Shown piece after piece: positions 19,707-28,299 of a stretch of DNA of 42,487 bases. The position numbers were made by a program, and so were the translations under genes. Positions within the stretch are counted from its first letter, which is position 1. Every line of letters begins with the position of its first letter. The notes under the pieces were generated by a model. It worked only from the letters and a program-made list of their open reading frames with translations. It was not told the origin of the DNA and made no database searches. Origin of the DNA: a virus; the IMG/VR virus record IMGVR_UViG_3300033148_008064, positions 1-42,487 of that record; one strand, written 5' to 3'.

Positions 19707-21715
19707 GTTAAACCCTCCTCCTGCCGCCATTTGCTGAAGGTCTCCGCGACAAGTGGCGTTTGGTCATCGATAATCTTTTCCCTGGACTCGGTTTTTGCCG
19801 TACGCTTCCCGTCGGCGGTTTCATCCAGGGTGATAATCTTCGTGTTGGGAGCAAGAATCTCGTTGCCGTGCTTGTCGCGTTTGAACAAGGGGTTGCCACG
19901 CTTGTCGTGACCGATGCGGTCCACCATTGCCATGAAGACCGGATAATCCGCCATCTCGCCCGTGCGCTCCTCTTCGTGAATCTGCTGCGGCGTTTTCTTT
20001 TGCAGAAACAGCACGGAAGTTTGCGTGCCATTGTGCGGCTGGAAGGTGTCAACGTGGAGATCGATGCTGGCGAGAATGCGCGTCTTCTGGATAAGCCATT
20101 CGCGGATGTAGCCGAGGCCGGGCGCACCGAGAATAGAATCGGGCAGGACGATACCCATCCGTCCGCCAGGTTTGAGTAGTTGCAGGCAGCGTTCGATGAA
20201 AAGCTGCTCTGGTGGAACGGACCTCTGCAAACGCTTGGTCCTCGCCCAGCGGTCGCGGTCGGTCTTGTCGCGCTCCCAGATATGGCCGAGGTCGAATTGT
20301 TCAAGAATATGCGGGTCCTTGATCGGGATTTTGCTGCCGAAAGGCGGATTGGTTACGATGACATCAAAGAGACAGATCAAATCGCAATTGCGCAGGGCGG
20401 ATTCGCGCACTCCCAGGGCCTTGGCCAAATCGGCGCGGAAATCGGCTTCCCATTGGTGTGGGGGCAAGAGTGAATCGGTCTGAAAAATATTGCCGCTGCC
20501 GTCGTTATTCATAACCATGTTCATCTTGGTAGCCCTAACCAGATCGGGGTTCAAGTCGAAGCCGAAAAAGTTGCTCGTGGCTATTTCACGAATACGATCC
20601 TGGAAAAGGCGTTTATCATCGTCCTTCCATTCTTCCTTGGGCTTCTTCAAGTCTTTGAGCAGTTGTTCTTCCAGCCCCGCGATGATCTGATTCATGGCGA
20701 TAACCAGGAAACCGCCGGTTCCGCAGGCCGGATCGAGAACCCGCTCGTCGTCGCGCGGGGCGATCATTTCAACGGCCATGTGCATAACATTGCGGGGCGT
20801 AAAAAACTCACCCCGGTCGCCGCGCAGGTTCGCGCCGACCAGTTCTTCATACGCCTTGCCCTTGATGTCGATATGCGTATTGAGCAGCGAGTACTTCTGC
20901 AGTTCGCTGACAATGTAGGCGAGGCTGCGTGGTTTCAGCTTGATTTCATCGTTACGTTCAAAGATGCGCGAGTGTTTCCTTTTGACGCGCTCGAATATCT
21001 TGGCGATCCGTTTTTGGACCGTCAATTGTCCGTCCGGATTGGATCGTTCACCGGAAGCGGCATAGAATTCCAATGGTTTTCCAAGATTCCGTTCGTCTTC
21101 GATTTTGCAGAAGATGACTTTCAGTAGTTCGAAGAATGCCGGTTGTTTCTGCATTCCGTCGGTCACGTAGATATGATTGTGGCAGGTTTTGAAGACGAAA
21201 AGCAGATTGTCCTCGACCGCGTTTTTCAGCGTATGGCGTTTCGGACGGTCGATATCCTCAACGTTTCCGTCAGCAGACGGTATGTCGTTGTAATCAATAA
21301 ACTCAATCTCGCCCTTTTCGTTTACTGCCTTGCGGAAAACCTCCTTCTGTTTGCCGTTGGTCCACATGCCCCATCTGCAATTCGAACAAGCGGCCATATA
21401 GGATTGGAGTTGGCCCACGCCGTCTTTGCGTGCGGTCGGCTCGATGGATTCTTTCTTGCACTCGATGATGATATGGATGTTTTCCTGTGACCGTACCGGC
21501 GATGTCGCAGAAAAAATGACAATATCAGCGCGCGGTTTGCGCGAACCGACCCTGACGGTGAACTCAACGCCGATGCAGTCTTTTGGATACTTGTGTTCGT
21601 TGACCAACCGTTTCTCTATATTCTGGCGGACGTACTCTTCTGGCGTGTCGTTGCGGAACTTGCCGTCGATATAGTCGCATATCTTGCCTTCAGGAATTAT
21701 TATGAGTTCAGACAT
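19700..21715 (-). CDS. Fused nuclease and N6-adenine methyltransferase (BcgI-like RM subunit)
   Basis: A 671-residue protein. Residues about 20-125 are an HSDR_N-type PD-(D/E)xK nuclease (D64, E85-x-K87, Q102..Y106). After a helical linker comes an HsdM-type methylase with GEFFTPR (302-308), the SAM motif DPACGTGG (328-335) and catalytic NPPF (456-459). All key residues look intact. Together with the specificity subunit downstream, this is the layout of type IIB/IIG enzymes such as BcgI, which both methylate and cut without a motor subunit. In a prophage it could protect the lysogen from other phages and protect its own DNA. The gene has its own leftward promoter. Confidence 0.85.
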   Translation of the reverse strand: MSELIIIPEGKICDYIDGKFRNDTPEEYVRQNIEKRLVNEHKYPKDCIGVEFTVRVGSRKPRADIVIFSATSPVRSQENIHIIIECKKESIEPTARKDGVGQLQSYMAACSNCRWGMWTNGKQKEVFRKAVNEKGEIEFIDYNDIPSADGNVEDIDRPKRHTLKNAVEDNLLFVFKTCHNHIYVTDGMQKQPAFFELLKVIFCKIEDERNLGKPLEFYAASGERSNPDGQLTVQKRIAKIFERVKRKHSRIFERNDEIKLKPRSLAYIVSELQKYSLLNTHIDIKGKAYEELVGANLRGDRGEFFTPRNVMHMAVEMIAPRDDERVLDPACGTGGFLVIAMNQIIAGLEEQLLKDLKKPKEEWKDDDKRLFQDRIREIATSNFFGFDLNPDLVRATKMNMVMNNDGSGNIFQTDSLLPPHQWEADFRADLAKALGVRESALRNCDLICLFDVIVTNPPFGSKIPIKDPHILEQFDLGHIWERDKTDRDRWARTKRLQRSVPPEQLFIERCLQLLKPGGRMGIVLPDSILGAPGLGYIREWLIQKTRILASIDLHVDTFQPHNGTQTSVLFLQKKTPQQIHEEERTGEMADYPVFMAMVDRIGHDKRGNPLFKRDKHGNEILAPNTKIITLDETADGKRTAKTESREKIIDDQTPLVAETFSKWRQEEGLTW

Positions 21716-21784
21716 CCACCTATCCTTTCTGTCTCTTCAGCAATCTAGCAGGGTTGTTCATGACGCAGTATTTGCCACGAGTAC

Positions 21785-21813
21785 ATCTTATATGCATCAA
21801 TTCGCAAACACAA
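21785..21813 (-). promoter_or_regulatory. Promoter of the restriction-modification operon
   Basis: On the minus strand TTGTGT (21813-21808), a 17-base spacer and TAAGAT (21790-21785) precede the methylase ATG (21715) by about 70 bases. It diverges from the late promoter only 16 bases away, so the two may compete or share a regulator. Confidence 0.45.
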
Positions 21814-21828
21814 CCACACGCGAAAGTA

Positions 21829-21858
21829 TTGACATAATTTCCCATCCTGCCATATCAT
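21829..21858 (+). promoter_or_regulatory. Rightward promoter upstream of the packaging genes
   Basis: TTGACA (21829-21834), an 18-base spacer and TATCAT (21853-21858) make a near-consensus promoter. Transcription should begin near 21865. About 35 bases later the RNA enters a long hairpin ending in T6, ahead of the first late gene at 21998. Confidence 0.6.
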
Positions 21859-21864
21859 TTTAGT

Positions 21865-21971
21865 AGAAACGATCGGCCTGGTGCTAACCGAGTAACGGAG
21901 GCACGGAGTCGGTCAAACACGGCTCGCTATTATGGCGGGTTAATTGTGTTTGGCTGGCTTCGTGCTTTTTT
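21865..21971 (+). ncRNA. Possible short RNA or attenuated late leader (about 105 nt)
   Basis: A promoter at 21829-21858 and a strong terminator ending at 21971 delimit a transcript of about 105 bases with no open frame of note. It may be a stand-alone regulatory RNA or the leader of the late operon. The start is estimated from the -10 box. No known RNA family was recognised. Confidence 0.35.
21901..21971 (+). terminator. 20-bp-stem hairpin plus T6 ahead of the late genes
   Basis: Bases 21901-21920 pair without a break with 21946-21965 (20 pairs, four or five of them G-U), and the tip adds CTCGC-N7-GCGGG. TTTTTT follows at 21966-21971. This is a strong rightward intrinsic terminator. The only known rightward transcript reaching it starts at the promoter 40-70 bases upstream, so it must act as an attenuator needing antitermination, or as the end of a short RNA. 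No leftward T tract exists. Confidence 0.75.
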
Positions 21972-21997
21972 ATTTGCCCTATAGGCAGGAGGTAATC

Positions 21998-22159
21998 ATG
22001 AGCGCATTCCAGCAGATCGGAGGGTTGATCGTCATTCTGGTTTTCATGCTCGGGCTGATGATCTTCGGATCGCTGATTCAGTATACGCGAGGCTGGCCGT
22101 TCTTCCGCGATGCAGCGGGTCGGCAACGCTTTGCGTTCGGCAAAAGGCGCAGGCGATAG
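21998..22159 (+). CDS. Small single-TM protein, 53 residues
   Basis: GCAGGAGG six bases before the ATG gives a clear start. One hydrophobic helix (about 7-27, core GGLIVILVFMLGLMIFG) is followed by a basic C-terminus (FGKRRRR). First gene after the late hairpin. Membrane localisation is likely; no role is known. Confidence 0.6.
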   Translation: MSAFQQIGGLIVILVFMLGLMIFGSLIQYTRGWPFFRDAAGRQRFAFGKRRRR

Positions 22160-22184
22160 AAGCGGGAACTGGGAGGAGAACTAC

Positions 22185-22556
22185 TTGCCATATAAGCCAC
22201 TGAAACCATGTGGATATCCCGGATGCCCAGAACTGACACATGAATGCTACTGCGAGAAACATGCGAAGCAGGAAGTCAAGTGTTATGAGAAAAGTCGGTC
22301 TTCGGCTGCAAAGCGAGGATACAACTACCGGTGGCAGAAATATACAAGACGGTTTCTCGCCGGCCATCCACTCTGCGTGAACTTTACTGAATGCCATAAC
22401 GTTGCTGTGTTGGTTGACCATATCAAGCCTCACCGCGGCGATTCGCAGCTATTCTGGGATCCCCGGAACCATCAGGCGATGTGCAAGCCGTGTCATGACC
22501 GTAAGACTGCAGCCGAAGACGGTGGATTTGGAAATCCGAAGGAGGAGGGGGGATGA
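22185..22556 (+). CDS. HNH endonuclease next to the terminase
   Basis: A 123-residue protein starting at TTG after GAACTGGGAGGAGAAC. Pairs of cysteines (CGYPGC, ECYCEKH) precede the HNH core: VDHIKPHRGDSQLFWDPRNH, then CKPCHDRKTA and GGFG. This is the HK97 gp74-type nuclease that works with the large terminase to cut packaged DNA at specific ends. Position directly before terS is typical. Confidence 0.85.
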   Translation: MPYKPLKPCGYPGCPELTHECYCEKHAKQEVKCYEKSRSSAAKRGYNYRWQKYTRRFLAGHPLCVNFTECHNVAVLVDHIKPHRGDSQLFWDPRNHQAMCKPCHDRKTAAEDGGFGNPKEEGG

Positions 22557-22651
22557 AAATCTCTGGCAGTTTTGCTTTCAAGACCGTGTGCGCAGGTTCG
22601 CGCGTGCGATGTCAAAACTCAACTAGGGGGTCGGCCGATGCCTGGGGGTAG
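22553..22651 (+). CDS. Possible 32-residue coupling ORF between HNH and terS
   Basis: GGAGGAGGGGGG precedes an ATG that overlaps the HNH stop (ATGA), opening 32 codons that end 14 bases inside terS. The strong ribosome site has no other gene at proper distance, so ribosomes probably load here and pass to terS. The peptide itself (MKISGSFAFKTVCAG and on) has no recognisable feature. Confidence 0.3.
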   Translation: MKISGSFAFKTVCAGSRVRCQNSTRGSADAWG

Positions 22652-23201
22652 ACCACGGAAGCCACGGAATACAAAAATCATCCAGGGGACCTTTCGGAAG
22701 GACCGCAACCCTGGACGGGAACCAACGCCGCCGATTATGCCGATCATTCCGAAACCGCCTCCTGGCATGAACAGATGGGCGCGGAGACTTTGGAAGGATC
22801 TTGTACAGGATCTGGTGGATCAGCAACTCCTCAGTTCCGTCGATCTTGCCGCCTTGCAGCTAACCTGTGAGGCCTATGGCGACTATGAGGAATCAAAGCA
22901 GGCGATCTTCCGTCCCCTGGATCCGCGCACCGGCCGGCGTACCCGCCGCAGTCTTGAGCAGTATCTATCGGGGATCGATCCCTGGATGGATATCGAAAAA
23001 CTCTCACCCCTGAATTTGATAGGTCTGAGACGAAACAGTCAGACGGCACCCGAACTCACCCAACGCAATCGTGCCTGGAGAATGTTCAAAGCGTACATGA
23101 TCGAGTTCGGTCTCTCTCCGGCCAGTAGGAATCGAATCAATCTACCAACATCGAAAGAGCCAGGCCAGGATCCGATGGAGAAAATCTTGAATGAGGCGTA
23201 G
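22638..23201 (+). CDS. terS: Terminase small subunit, P27 family
   Basis: A 187-residue protein starting MPGGRPRKPRNTK, followed by IIQGTFRKDRN, a Pro-rich stretch (PPIMPIIPKPPPGM) and the helical W..L..DLV..QLLS..D..AL pattern of P27-type small terminases. It binds the packaging start site and delivers DNA to the large subunit. An unusual insertion (about 100-138, PLDPRTGRRTRRSLEQYL) lies before the last helices. Eleven bases overlap terL. Confidence 0.8.
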   Translation: MPGGRPRKPRNTKIIQGTFRKDRNPGREPTPPIMPIIPKPPPGMNRWARRLWKDLVQDLVDQQLLSSVDLAALQLTCEAYGDYEESKQAIFRPLDPRTGRRTRRSLEQYLSGIDPWMDIEKLSPLNLIGLRRNSQTAPELTQRNRAWRMFKAYMIEFGLSPASRNRINLPTSKEPGQDPMEKILNEA

Positions 23202-24966
23202 ATGGGTAGCGCTGCTGCTTGTTCTGGGAATGCTCATCGTGGCTGAGACTTATGCCGCTGAAAAGTACATCCGCGACGTAATGAGCGGCAAGCAAGTGGT
23301 GTGTCGTCTCACACGTCTGGCTGTTGAGCGCCACCTCCGCGATCTGGAGCGGCAGAACACATCCGAGTTTCCGTATTACTTCGATCCGGTTCAGGCCAAG
23401 CATATCATCCGATTCAAACGGCAACTTCCGTTGATCAAGGGCGAGCACGCTGGTGCCAAGGTGATGCTCCCTCCATGGATCGAGTTTAAAGACTGGGTGC
23501 TGTTCGGCTGGCGCCGAGTGGACGGCGGATATCGACGATTCCGGCGTTCGTACATCACTGTGGGTCGACAGAATACGAAGACGAGCGATGCCGCAGAGAC
23601 GATGCTATACGTGATGTTCGGTGAACGACCCCGAGAGCGCGGGCGGCAGGCGTACTGTCTTGGCCCCAAGAAGAAACAGGGGAAAATCTCCTGGGACATT
23701 GCCGCCGAGATGGTGCGGAAGCACAACGTACTGAAGGATCTTGCACGCTTTTTCAAGCTCAACACCAACGAACCGGTTATGCAGCTAGTCCACGATCCGC
23801 TGTCTGTCATGACTGTGTGGGGTAAGGATGCGGAAACGCAAGACGGTTTCTCCCCATCGATCGCTGTCATTGATGAGGCACATCTGTATCCGGGAAATGA
23901 AGCCATGGAGGTTGTAGAGTCCGGCATGGGTGGCCGGCCGCAACCGCTGACCTATATTATCACAACTGCCGGGTTTGACTTGGAGGGTCCCTGCTACACC
24001 GAGGAGCACAGGCTCGCCGTCGAGGTCCTGGAACGAACCATCGATCCAATTCCGGAACATTTCTTCGCGCTGATCTACACGCTGGACGAAGGCGATGATT
24101 TCACTGATCCGAAGGTATGGCCGAAAGCGAATCCAAGTCTGTACGTATTGCCGACGCCACGGCTCGACTATTTGCAGGAACGGGTTGCGACCGCATTGAC
24201 TACTCCGACCAAGCGCAATCGTATCTTGACGAAGAACTTCAACGTCTGGACCCAGGTAGAAACACGATGGATCGAACCAGAGGCATGGGCGGCCTGCGAT
24301 GGGATCGTCGATGAAAAGGCTCTCGAAGGACGGCGTGCCTACGGAGGGGTCGATCTTTCGATGGCCCGTGACCTCACGGCCTGGGTGCTATGTTTTTGGC
24401 CGACCGAAGAACAGCCCGACGTCTACCCATTCCTGTATCGTTTTTTCCTCCCGAAAGACAACATCGTGGAGCGGGAGCGCGAAGACAAGCGGCAGTACCG
24501 CTATTGGGCAGAGCAAGGATTGCTTACTCTTACTCCCGGCCCGCAAGTCAAATACAGCGTAGTGGAAGAGAGAATCCGGAAGGACGCCAAACGTTTTGAT
24601 ATCCTGCAGATCGCCTATGATCCCTACCGAGCCGGTTTGCTTGTGGAGGATCTCGAGAAGCATGGAGTGACTATCGAGATGGTTATGTACCGGCAGATTT
24701 ATCAATACATGGCCCAACCGACAGACTTGTTCGAACGGGCCATCACTGGGAAGAACATCGCCCACGGTGGCAATCCCATCATGAAATGGATGATCGCCTG
24801 TACCGAAGTCAAGAGCGACCGCCAAGGCCTCATCATGCCGATGAAGCCGAAGCGCGGAGCGCACGGCAAACGGATTGACGGCGTAGTTGCCTCGATCATG
24901 GCCTATCATCGTGCGTACTCGGAATATGGCAAGGCGCATCCAAAGGTGGAGGTGTGGGCCGTATGA
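23191..24966 (+). CDS. terL: Terminase large subunit, HK97-like
   Basis: A 591-residue protein with an ATPase domain (Walker B AVIDEAH, 225-231; motif III TTAG) and a nuclease domain (YGGVDLSMARDLTAW near 384-398, YDPYRA, and a late D in KRIDG). It pumps DNA into proheads. Two oddities: the P-loop reads GRQNTKTS (125-132), with Thr where Gly should precede Lys130, and the N-terminus (MRRRWVALLLVLGMLIVAET) looks like a signal peptide, so a later start such as M14 is possible. YIRDVMSGK from residue 26 matches the family. Neighbours fit fully. Confidence 0.9.
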   Translation: MRRRWVALLLVLGMLIVAETYAAEKYIRDVMSGKQVVCRLTRLAVERHLRDLERQNTSEFPYYFDPVQAKHIIRFKRQLPLIKGEHAGAKVMLPPWIEFKDWVLFGWRRVDGGYRRFRRSYITVGRQNTKTSDAAETMLYVMFGERPRERGRQAYCLGPKKKQGKISWDIAAEMVRKHNVLKDLARFFKLNTNEPVMQLVHDPLSVMTVWGKDAETQDGFSPSIAVIDEAHLYPGNEAMEVVESGMGGRPQPLTYIITTAGFDLEGPCYTEEHRLAVEVLERTIDPIPEHFFALIYTLDEGDDFTDPKVWPKANPSLYVLPTPRLDYLQERVATALTTPTKRNRILTKNFNVWTQVETRWIEPEAWAACDGIVDEKALEGRRAYGGVDLSMARDLTAWVLCFWPTEEQPDVYPFLYRFFLPKDNIVEREREDKRQYRYWAEQGLLTLTPGPQVKYSVVEERIRKDAKRFDILQIAYDPYRAGLLVEDLEKHGVTIEMVMYRQIYQYMAQPTDLFERAITGKNIAHGGNPIMKWMIACTEVKSDRQGLIMPMKPKRGAHGKRIDGVVASIMAYHRAYSEYGKAHPKVEVWAV

Positions 24967-26978
24967 TCCTGACGAAACGGATCGCCGCAGCATTCAAGGC
25001 CTTCCGCGCACATGAGGAATACGACGAAAAGAAATGGAACGATTGGAACCGTGGACCGATGACGGCAGCCGGCACCCGTGTCAACGAGGTCTCTTCACTC
25101 ACCATCTCCGCATTGTTCGCTGCGTTGAATTTCCTGGCGAGTACATTCGCCACTCTCCCGAAATCGGTATTCCGCCGCCTACCGGATGGCTCGAAAGTCC
25201 GAGCTTACGATCACCCACTGTATGACCGGCTCCATAACAAGCCGAATGATAGCGAGCTTACCTCCTGGCAATGGACCTACACCTCGATCATGCACAAATA
25301 TCTCTGGGGCAATTGGTATACATATCACGATGTGCAGAGCTATCAGAATCAGGAGCTCATCCCATTGCTTCCGGATCGCACCTGGTTGGATCCGGAGAAT
25401 GAGGGGCGGTACATCACACATCTGAAGAACGGGCAAAAGATCCCGCAGCGGATCTACCTTCCCCGATCCCAGGTCCTCCATATCCCGCACATCAGTCTGG
25501 ACGGAGTGCAGGGCAGGGGCATCATTCACTATGCTCGGGAGTCCCTCGGACTGACCAAGGCACAAGATAATTTCGCGGCTACGTTTTTCGGAAACGGGAT
25601 CCACCCGGGTGGATTCGTCGAGGTCTCCGGAGTAATGGATAACGAAACCCGCCAGGGACTTCAGAAGGATTTCAACGATAAATACGGCGGGCTTGGAAAG
25701 AATTGGAAGTTCGTATTCATCACCGGTGATTCCAAGGTTAAAGAAGCGGAAGTCGATGCGCAGAAAGCGCAAGCGCTGGAATCCCGCCAGTTCTCAGTGG
25801 TGGAGATCGCCCGCTGGACGAACCTACCACCTCATATCCTTCGGGAGCTCGCCCGGGCGACCTTCAGCAATATCGAGCAGCAGTCCCTGGAGTTGGTTGT
25901 TTATTCGATCCTTCCACTCACCACGCAGATCGAACAGGCAATGAACATCATGCTGTTCGATGAGGATGAACGGCGAACTCACTACGTAAAGTTCGAGTTG
26001 AAAGGACTGCTCCGCGGGGACCTGAAGGCGAGAACCGAGTTCTATAACGCAATGCTCGATCGAGGAGTATTCAACGCAGATATGGTCCTGGATCTTGAGG
26101 ACATGAATCCGCAGCCGAAGGGACTGGGAAAGTTATACATGCTGCCGCTCAACATGGTAAACAAGGAGATGGTGATTTCACCGCAACCTCTCACCATAGA
26201 GAACAAGGACAGTTCCGTCGTGAAACGGGCGAATGTGCAGATTGTACAGACGCGAAGCGCGGCTTTGCGCCGACGACTGACGATCGCCTACAAGCCGAAA
26301 TTTCAAGAGTTTGCGGGAAAGCTCGTGAAGAAGGAAACCAACGCGGTGAGGGCCGCGGTGGAGGAGACACTTTCTCAGCATGGAATATCGGAGTTCAACG
26401 CCTGGCTCGAGGGCTTTTATCGGGATTTCGGCAAGGAGGTAGACGCGCTTGTTGCTCCGCTTGTTACCTCATACGCCACGGCTATTCTGCCGATCGCGCA
26501 GGAGGAGATTAACAACGATTCTGATATCGCCCCGCAATACATGGATTTTCAGCGAGAGTACAGGGAGTATTTTGCCAAGCGGCACATCATTTCCTCTCGG
26601 GAACAGCTCGAGGCTGTCATCCGGGATGCTCAGAAAGAGGGGACGGACGAGCGGGAGGCGCTCGAGCAGCGCCTGACCGAATGGGAAGAGAAGCGCCCGG
26701 GCAAGATCGTCATGAGAGAAACGATCCGCTCCGAGAGCGCATTCACCCGATCGGTGTTTGCCCTATGCGGGATCATGAAGATCCGGTCCATCGCCTCCGG
26801 GGATAGTTGTCCGTACTGTCAGGCCTTAGATGGAAAGGTGATCGGAATCGATGAATATTTTCTCCCAAAAGGAGATTTCCAGCCGGACGGGGCGGAGAAA
26901 CCTTTGACTGTATCAAATAACTATAGTCACCCGCCTTATCACGACGGATGTCAATGCCAAATAGAGGCGAGTGTATAG
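24963..26978 (+). CDS. Portal protein fused to a MuF-type head-morphogenesis domain
   Basis: A 671-residue protein whose ATG overlaps the terL stop. Residues about 20-410 are an HK97-type portal (ISALFAALNFLASTFATLP, YDRLHNKPN, ITGDSKVKE, FSVVEIARWTNLPPHIL). After a helical linker (430-600), the end carries SGDSCPYCQALDGKVIG and HPPYHDGCQC, the Cys/His pattern of the MuF (SPP1 gp7-like) minor head domain. The ring should thus bring about twelve MuF domains into each head. Most phages encode these as two genes. Confidence 0.85.
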   Translation: MILTKRIAAAFKAFRAHEEYDEKKWNDWNRGPMTAAGTRVNEVSSLTISALFAALNFLASTFATLPKSVFRRLPDGSKVRAYDHPLYDRLHNKPNDSELTSWQWTYTSIMHKYLWGNWYTYHDVQSYQNQELIPLLPDRTWLDPENEGRYITHLKNGQKIPQRIYLPRSQVLHIPHISLDGVQGRGIIHYARESLGLTKAQDNFAATFFGNGIHPGGFVEVSGVMDNETRQGLQKDFNDKYGGLGKNWKFVFITGDSKVKEAEVDAQKAQALESRQFSVVEIARWTNLPPHILRELARATFSNIEQQSLELVVYSILPLTTQIEQAMNIMLFDEDERRTHYVKFELKGLLRGDLKARTEFYNAMLDRGVFNADMVLDLEDMNPQPKGLGKLYMLPLNMVNKEMVISPQPLTIENKDSSVVKRANVQIVQTRSAALRRRLTIAYKPKFQEFAGKLVKKETNAVRAAVEETLSQHGISEFNAWLEGFYRDFGKEVDALVAPLVTSYATAILPIAQEEINNDSDIAPQYMDFQREYREYFAKRHIISSREQLEAVIRDAQKEGTDEREALEQRLTEWEEKRPGKIVMRETIRSESAFTRSVFALCGIMKIRSIASGDSCPYCQALDGKVIGIDEYFLPKGDFQPDGAEKPLTVSNNYSHPPYHDGCQCQIEASV

Positions 26979-26988
26979 GAGATGAAAA

Positions 26989-28299
26989 ATGGCTCTAGGA
27001 GAATCTGAAATCAGGCCGCTTCCGAACGAGCATTCATGTCGGCTGACAGACCCAGAGAAGTACAAGAAATTCGCCCGAAAGAATTGCTATCAGAAGCATG
27101 AAGGAAAATGCATCGACTTCGTTTTCGGTATCATCAGCGCCGATGAAAGTGAGCTGCAATCGATGCGATATCCGACCAAGACATGGACGGAAAAATCGGC
27201 CCGGGCGCACTGCAAAGAGAAAGAAGGGACCTTTGAGCCCGCGAAGGAGGAGGAAACCTTTTATCCAACCAAAGAAATCCGGGCCCTGAAGGTGAGCTCC
27301 AAGGCGGTTTCTCACGCCAAAAGTTTGATCGCCACCGGCAAGATCGACGAAGATAGCGCGTGGAGCTTTACGTCTAAGGACAGCCACGCCCTCATGGATT
27401 CGGGAAACGGCGATTGGGCGAAATATGCTCTCTGGTTCCTGGTCCAGGATGAGGCGGCCGATGAGGACACCTACCAGCGGTACAAGTATCCCTATGGAAA
27501 GCAGGGAAAGGTCTGGAGGCGGGCGGTAATCGCCGCAAAGCAGCGGGCTGCCCAGCAGGAATTTACCGCCCTGGTGGAGACTGCCGACGACTTGCTCGAG
27601 GCGATCGACAAGAAGCTCGGCAAGGACGAGGAAGAAGAAAAAAGTCTCGACGGTCCGGAACGCCGTTATCTGCCGTTCGCGCAGGAGATGCGGGCCGTGG
27701 ATGAGGACGGGAAAATGATCATTGAGGGCTATCCGATCGTGTACGAGGTGTACGCGCCGATCTGGGGCTTTCGGGAGATCATTAGAAAAGGTGCCGCAAC
27801 GAAAGCGCTGAAAGAAGCGGACGAGCTTGTGCTCTGGGATCACGAATCCTCCCAGCCCATGGCCCGCCGGAGCGCAGGGACTCTGGAAGTGAAAGAGGAT
27901 GATCATGGCGTGTTCATCCGGGCCGATGTTTCGAAAACCGTATGGGGTCGAAACGGATATGAATCCATAAAAAACAAGGTGACCGACAGGATGAGTTTCG
28001 CCTTCGATGTGAAAGACGATGATTGGCACACCGACGAGGTCGAAGGCGTGAAGATACATACACGCGAAATCATCGAGTTCGCCAATCTGTACGATTATTC
28101 GCCGGTAAGTTATCCGGCATACAAACAGACATCGATCGATGCTCGAGAATTGAAACTGGCACTCCGCCACAGGCCAGAACCGGAGGCGTCTGGGGATGAG
28201 GCCGGCGCGGCGGCGCAGGAAGTAAGGAAGGAAGCCAGAGCCAATATCGAGCAGCGGAGAAAATCAATTGAAGAGAGGAGTCAATATGAAACCGATTGA
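26989..28299 (+). CDS. Prohead protease (HK97/S78) with extra N-terminal domains
   Basis: A 436-residue protein. GGAG seven bases upstream picks ATG 26989 over the out-of-frame ATG at 26982. Residues about 12-80 form a Cys-containing domain (HSCRLTDPEKYKKFARKNC, PTKTWTEKSARAHC). About 95-195 is a helical domain seen in other phage head proteins (W.FTSKD...L, YKYPYGKQGKVWRRAVI). The protease (about 225-400) has catalytic H285 (LWDHESSQP) and S336 (RMSFAF). It cleaves capsid scaffold segments during maturation. The Glu/Arg-rich end may act as scaffold. MCP starts 14 bases before its end. Confidence 0.8.
   Translation: MALGESEIRPLPNEHSCRLTDPEKYKKFARKNCYQKHEGKCIDFVFGIISADESELQSMRYPTKTWTEKSARAHCKEKEGTFEPAKEEETFYPTKEIRALKVSSKAVSHAKSLIATGKIDEDSAWSFTSKDSHALMDSGNGDWAKYALWFLVQDEAADEDTYQRYKYPYGKQGKVWRRAVIAAKQRAAQQEFTALVETADDLLEAIDKKLGKDEEEEKSLDGPERRYLPFAQEMRAVDEDGKMIIEGYPIVYEVYAPIWGFREIIRKGAATKALKEADELVLWDHESSQPMARRSAGTLEVKEDDHGVFIRADVSKTVWGRNGYESIKNKVTDRMSFAFDVKDDDWHTDEVEGVKIHTREIIEFANLYDYSPVSYPAYKQTSIDARELKLALRHRPEPEASGDEAGAAAQEVRKEARANIEQRRKSIEERSQYETD

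Noticed and set aside
1553-21869. Shared 10-mer TAGTAGAAAC at 1554 and near 21860
   Set aside because: Chance matches of ten bases are expected in 42 kb, and the flanks differ.
27034-28170. A 378-codon minus-strand frame over the protease gene
   Set aside because: It mirrors the protease coding sequence, and all motifs belong to the plus strand.
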